From contig JAGQYS010000006.1 in the NCBI GenBank assembly GCA_020435965.1, forward strand, positions 74,948 through 138,947: DNA of 64,000 nucleotides, given 5' to 3'. The DNA is from Flavobacteriaceae bacterium. GTDB lineage: Bacteria > Bacteroidota > Bacteroidia > Flavobacteriales > Flavobacteriaceae. A program made the position numbers and the translations under genes. The notes beneath the pieces were generated by a model, which saw nothing but the letters and a program-made list of their open reading frames with translations, made no database searches and was not told where the DNA came from. Position 1 is the first letter of the stretch. Every line of letters begins with the position of its first letter. Shown here in pieces: positions 60,901-64,000 of the stretch.

Positions 60901-61250
60901 TAGATAGGAATTCCAAACCCTTCAACTTCCCAATTGGAAGGCACTTTAATGTTGCCCCAATTAGAGTCATCATAATTAGATTTCATAAATTGTGTTGGTC
61001 TATCTTTTGGGTTTTTTACCCAATTAAATTTCCAAGTGCCATTTAATGATTTATGAAATTGAGGATTATTTTTTAAGGCATTTTCTTTTGAAGCAAACGA
61101 CGTAAAAGACGCATGAGCAGGCTCTTTGTTTTCAGAAATGACTTGCTCGTTTTCTATATAATGTTTATAGTCTTTTATTGGGTCTTTTTCCTGACAATAA
61201 ATTGATAAGCTAAAAAGTAAAAGCGTTAAAAGAGTAAGTTTTTTAATCAT
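57966..61250 (-). CDS. GH2 beta-galactosidase-like enzyme (second paralog)
   Basis: 1094 residues, LacZ-type GH2 with signal peptide (MIKKLTLLTLLLFSLSIYCQ). Catalytic Glu494 (WSMGNEAGNG) and Glu567 ([11 protein letters not shown]) are present. At residues 387-392 it reads NAHEVD where LacZ and the first paralog have N/D-R-H-E; the missing Arg suggests altered substrate recognition. It has an insert around 125-150 (YKAMIADDMELIDRIYPK). It lies 10 bases upstream of the fusion gene in the transcript. Probably periplasmic; it may act on a galactosyl group attached to peptide rather than lactose. Confidence 0.9.
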   Translation of the reverse strand: MIKKLTLLTLLLFSLSIYCQEKDPIKDYKHYIENEQVISENKEPAHASFTSFASKENALKNNPQFHKSLNGTWKFNWVKNPKDRPTQFMKSNYDDSNWGNIKVPSNWEVEGFGIPIYVNHQYEFTDYKAMIADDMELIDRIYPKNPGDVPDNYNPVGTYRRDFTIDKVWDDKEIFLHIGAMKAGGFVWLNGEYIGYSQGSKLPSEFNITKAAKTEKNTIAIQIFRWTDGSYLECQDFWRISGIERDVFIYAQPKTRIQDFEVVSTLDKTYENGVFSLDVDIKNHSPKSENISVSYELSRDGKVVSSEEKKIQATKSSSTSTNFEAMIPNVKPWSAEHPDLYSLIIETKDKKGNIIEITNRKIGFRSVEIKNGLLLVNGQRITLKGVNAHEVDPETGHVMSEELIKKDIQLWKENNINAVRLAHYPRGRHFYELCDEYGIYVVDEANIESHGMYYGKYSLAKVASWENAHVDRMVRMVERDKNHPSVIIWSMGNEAGNGINFYEGYKAIKANDKTKRPVQYERPYKDDDGSLYDMDWNTDIIVPQYPSPARFEEIGKSKTDRPYIPSEYAHAMGNSTGNFQDYWDIIEQYDNLQGGFIWDWVDQSIWKTNENGERYYAYGGDYGKNMPSDNTFLNNGIVFPDRTPQPALYEVKKAHEFINFKHKGINRHDELRVLVENLYDFTNLNQFNFKAEIKADGKVLQTINIDTISTEEHTGKLIRIPLKGITIEDNTEYFVHLSTTTKEVWGVLPKGFEVAREQLSLTSKFKQVKTELEEGLKLNISENQSRITISNKTLNIVFDKNKGRITSYNFNGTELLKDGKGLKPNFWRAMTDNDFGNKMQNKNIAWKRASLEFKVSNVDYKTLENEAISMTVSYNLPGVETTFVSNYTINGNGVIHIENILNETPYEGDIPRIGMRLQIPKSYEKLSYFGRGPHENYQDRKASAFVDLYTSKVSEQYVPYIRPQDNGYKTDSRWISLSDENNNGLLFVSGSKNYLSFSALHMENEDFDTTSGLDYKNSDKSKHTIDIKEKDLVQLNIDLGQRGLAGDDSWYSKPMEKYQFKGNQKHSYSFYMIPFENKTTDDFIRLNKAYHNHN

Positions 61251-63276
61251 TTGTTTCGTTCATTAATAGCATGATAACGTGTGCTGCACTCCAACTAAAA
61301 TTTTGTGCATGTAATCCTTCACCAGTTAATGGATGGTAGTTTTCTCTGATGGATTTTCCTTTCCCAAGTAAACCTTCGGCACCTTCAAGAATTTTAATCG
61401 TGGCTTTGTTTGCGTCTTTTTCAAAACCATAATTACGTAACCCTTTAACTCCAAAATAGGCTTGGTCTAACCAATTGGGACCTCTCCAATAGCCTTTTAA
61501 AGGATCGAATTTTTCATGGTCAGCACTCATGGTTTGAAACGGTACTTTGGTGAAGAATTTTTTGGGATTCATCATTTTGTTTCTTACTGCTTCGGCTTGT
61601 TGTTGTGTAGCTGCATTTGCCCAAAGGGCTGTCCAGCCTTCACTACCTTCACCTTTTATAAATTGAGTTCCATCTAAACTTGTGTCATAAAACCAGCCAT
61701 CTTCTTCATCGTAAAACTGGGTTTGAATTTTGGTTTTTAAAATTTCGGCTTCATTTTCATATTGTGTAACATCACTTAAATTTAAGGCTTTAGCCAAATC
61801 TGCTAAGAATAACTTTTCAGCATAGAGGTAGGCATTCAAATCAACACTTTCTTGGTCTAATGAATAAGCGCCTTCTTCATTTTTTAGAATTTTTGAGTCG
61901 TCAAACCTGATGGCATTGTCCATACCGCTTTCCCACTTGGCTGCGATTAAGCTACCATCGGTCGAACCGTATTCGCACAATCCATCTTGGTCGTGGTCGC
62001 GTTTGTCATACCACCAATAATGGTACTTTTTGAGTTTGGGATACATGTATTTTACAAAGGCTAAATCCTTATCTTTTTTGTAAATATTCGCCACAGCCCA
62101 AGCTGACAAAGGTGGTTTGGTATCGCGATAATTATGTTTCTCAATAGTTGTGTCTCTAAATACACAATCTGCCACAAAGCCATCGTCGTTTTGAAAGTTG
62201 AACATCAATTTTACTTGTTCTTTGGCTAACCTTAAATCGTAATAGGATAGCCCAACTGCATGTTTCCATGAATCCCAAGACCAAAAGCCATTAAACCATT
62301 TGTAATGATAGCTTGGGAATAAGCCTTCATGATCAATTTCGCCTGCAGGAATGCGCCAATTGTTTTGAAGTGTTAAGTGTGCCTTTGCCAATACTTCGGC
62401 ATATTTTTCGTCTTGAAATTGTGGTTTTCTATTGTCAATTAGTGATTTTAGTTGACTGTTTTTTTCTTGTTTTCTGGCTTGAAGTACAGAATCAAAATCT
62501 ACACTTTCAATGAGTTTTTTTTCTTGTTCCCAAGAGTATTCTGGGAAGATTAAGGTTTGGGAGATGATTATTTCTTTGGATTGATTTGGCTCAAGGTAGG
62601 TACTCTCCAATTGTATGCCATAAAAGCTATTTTCATCTAAAATATCAATTCTTTCAATTTTGTTTAATGCTTGAATATATCCTATAGCTTCAGAGTTTTT
62701 ATAAAAAACTTTAACTAAATTATCTTCATTTGAAAGACTAATTCCAATATTAGAAACTCCACCTTGGATGTTCGTATTAATTCGAATAGAACTATCAGAA
62801 ACATTTTTAATGTCCACTTTCTGTAATGCTGTATGGCTTGATAGAAAAACTAAACTTTGCTCAAGTTCTAAATCTTGATTTTTGAAGAGCCTTTTTAAAT
62901 GACTTGAAGAACTAATATGTTCAATTAAATCATTTTTTAAATCAAATAAATAATCATTATGATGTCCAGTAGTTAAAAGCAATCCTGATAACATTCCACT
63001 ACTCCAAATGCCATTATCTTGTGTCATCAAAAAAGGTCCTGAAAATCCTAATAATCTCCTGTCAGATTCAGGTAAACCATAAGCAAACCAAGCACCTTGG
63101 TCAGAAAACATTAGTCCAGATTTGTCCATGGAATCTTTTGGAGTGATTCGGTAATCCAAAATGTTTTCGCTGAATTTTAGATAATGAAAGTTTGGTTGTG
63201 TATGTTGTTTAGCACCTTTTGAGCAGCTAAAAAGAGAAACAATAATGATGAATGATATGAAGATTTGTTTATTCAA
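61243..63276 (-). CDS. GH63 (YgjK-type) alpha-glucosidase lipoprotein
   Basis: 677 residues, lipobox at Cys18 (SLFSC). A beta-rich N-domain is followed by an (alpha/alpha)6 barrel with FWSWDSWKHAVGLSYYD (putative general acid Asp near 336), MSADHEKFDPLKGYWRGPNW and RENYHPLTGEGLHAQNFSWS (putative base Glu near 645), the GH63 signature. E. coli YgjK prefers alpha-glucosides and its glycosynthase form makes Glc-alpha-1,2-Gal (my recollection of the literature). In this operon that linkage makes sense, since beta-galactosidases follow. It overlaps the next gene by eight bases and the epimerase by eight. Confidence 0.88.
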   Translation of the reverse strand: MNKQIFISFIIIVSLFSCSKGAKQHTQPNFHYLKFSENILDYRITPKDSMDKSGLMFSDQGAWFAYGLPESDRRLLGFSGPFLMTQDNGIWSSGMLSGLLLTTGHHNDYLFDLKNDLIEHISSSSHLKRLFKNQDLELEQSLVFLSSHTALQKVDIKNVSDSSIRINTNIQGGVSNIGISLSNEDNLVKVFYKNSEAIGYIQALNKIERIDILDENSFYGIQLESTYLEPNQSKEIIISQTLIFPEYSWEQEKKLIESVDFDSVLQARKQEKNSQLKSLIDNRKPQFQDEKYAEVLAKAHLTLQNNWRIPAGEIDHEGLFPSYHYKWFNGFWSWDSWKHAVGLSYYDLRLAKEQVKLMFNFQNDDGFVADCVFRDTTIEKHNYRDTKPPLSAWAVANIYKKDKDLAFVKYMYPKLKKYHYWWYDKRDHDQDGLCEYGSTDGSLIAAKWESGMDNAIRFDDSKILKNEEGAYSLDQESVDLNAYLYAEKLFLADLAKALNLSDVTQYENEAEILKTKIQTQFYDEEDGWFYDTSLDGTQFIKGEGSEGWTALWANAATQQQAEAVRNKMMNPKKFFTKVPFQTMSADHEKFDPLKGYWRGPNWLDQAYFGVKGLRNYGFEKDANKATIKILEGAEGLLGKGKSIRENYHPLTGEGLHAQNFSWSAAHVIMLLMNETND

Positions 63277-64000
63277 TTATTTTTAATTTAATGTTCCAAT
63301 GATAAGTTTTGTTTGGCTTGAGTACTAATAAACCCATTTTATTATTAAAGGCATTTGGAGCAGAAGTTACAGGTTCAATAGCGATGCTTTTTCTATCTAA
63401 AGCTGTGTAAATTTGCAAAAAACTTTTGTGCGGATTTTTAAAATTCATCTTGATTTTGTAGTTGTTTGTTTTGAAATACACTTCGTTTTTTAAAAGTATA
63501 AAAGTATCATCAAACAACTTATTATTTATCATAAAAGTTGAGGGTTCAGTATTGTTTGTTGTTTTTAATGGAATCATTTGTTCATTACAAACTAGTTTCT
63601 CTTTTGAAGAAAATGATATTGTACTTGAACTTAAATCGTCAGTTTTAAAATAAGGATGCCAGCCTAACCCGAAAGGAAAAGAGTTTGCATCTTGATTGAG
63701 TATTTTGAAGTCAATTTTTAAATCTTCATTTGAAATTATATAAAAGACTTTCAACTCAAATTTGAATGGAAATCCTTTTAAATTTCCATCAGAACAATAA
63801 GATAGTTGTACACTAGCTTTTGAATTTGAAATATCACAATAATCAACTTTGAAAGGCTTGTTATAGATTAGGCCATGTAATGCATTGGAACGATTGGTTT
63901 CGTTTGTTTCGAATCTATAATTTCTATTTTCAAAAACATATTCACCATTTGGAATCCTCCCAACAAAAGGGAATAAGATAGCAGATTGATATGCTTCTTT
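63269..64000 (-). CDS. Aldose 1-epimerase (galactose mutarotase-like), 5' end beyond window
   Basis: The frame is open to the window end, giving 243 visible residues without the start. Family features are FPFVGRIPNG, NALHGL (catalytic His), GLGWHPYF (second His) and IAIEPVTSAPNAFN (catalytic Glu). It interconverts alpha and beta galactose, feeding galactokinase. First visible gene of the operon; overlaps the GH63 gene by eight bases. Truncated by the window edge, not broken. Confidence 0.9.
   Translation of the reverse strand, partial: KEAYQSAILFPFVGRIPNGEYVFENRNYRFETNETNRSNALHGLIYNKPFKVDYCDISNSKASVQLSYCSDGNLKGFPFKFELKVFYIISNEDLKIDFKILNQDANSFPFGLGWHPYFKTDDLSSSTISFSSKEKLVCNEQMIPLKTTNNTEPSTFMINNKLFDDTFILLKNEVYFKTNNYKIKMNFKNPHKSFLQIYTALDRKSIAIEPVTSAPNAFNNKMGLLVLKPNKTYHWNIKLKIIE

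Noticed and set aside
60657..61046. 129-codon plus-strand ORF inside the GH2 gene
   Set aside because: Antisense shadow of a well-supported enzyme; composition rich in Ile, Phe and Cys without domain structure.

Overview
The window is a low-GC chromosomal segment of a marine-type member of the Bacteroidetes, most likely Flavobacteriaceae. Supporting signs are the Bacteroidetes promoter architecture (TTTG, 19-bp spacer, TAnnTTTG; best seen before the tRNA-Asp), no visible Shine-Dalgarno sequences, many lipoproteins with a Ser/Asn-Cys lipobox, a 1635-residue protein with a type IX secretion (T9SS) sorting domain, a TonB-dependent receptor, and BlaI/M56 and membrane-AraC regulators typical of this phylum. 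No transposase, integrase, CRISPR array or rRNA was seen.

Layout. 1-2.5 kb: end of an M1 aminopeptidase, a DUF58 protein and tRNA-Asp with terminator. 2.6-13.5 kb: a DUF1080 protein, a D-aminoacylase-like lipoprotein, a sortilin-like BNR protein, a membrane-anchored AraC regulator, lipoproteins (lipocalin-like, ankyrin, M23) and a sorbosone-dehydrogenase-like lipoprotein. 13.5-24.7 kb: a TonB-dependent receptor divergent from the giant T9SS protein, a 58-residue secreted peptide with a strong terminator, a TPR histidine kinase with its response regulator, and a candidate small RNA behind a putative activator-type promoter. 24.7-30 kb: DUF456, then BlaI, an M56 protease with three TonB-C-like domains, a TPR protein and a matching lipoprotein. 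30-38.3 kb: housekeeping and membrane genes (BI-1, GT2, UPF0104, ruvC, hemW, cyclase, MmcQ, PhnA). hemW lacks any ATG/GTG/TTG at its proper start and carries two REP-like palindromes in frame.

38.3-48.2 kb: a complete hydroxyproline catabolic operon (4-hydroxyproline epimerase, D-hydroxyproline dehydrogenase, pyrroline-4-hydroxy-2-carboxylate deaminase of the DHDPS fold, alpha-ketoglutarate semialdehyde dehydrogenase) with two exported peptidases and a divergent AraC regulator.

48.2-64 kb: a tightly overlapping minus-strand operon of aldose epimerase, GH63 alpha-glucosidase, two GH2 beta-galactosidases, an SLC5 symporter, galactokinase and a 1010-residue kinase/M23/aminotransferase-III fusion. 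The outer domains of the fusion resemble hydroxylysine kinase and phosphohydroxylysine phospho-lyase. Together this suggests degradation of Glc-alpha-1,2-Gal-beta-O-hydroxylysine, the collagen glycan. My leading hypothesis is that 38-64 kb is a collagen-catabolism island: one arm for hydroxyproline, the other for glycosylated hydroxylysine. All functions are inferred by reading the sequence; nothing was searched or computed.
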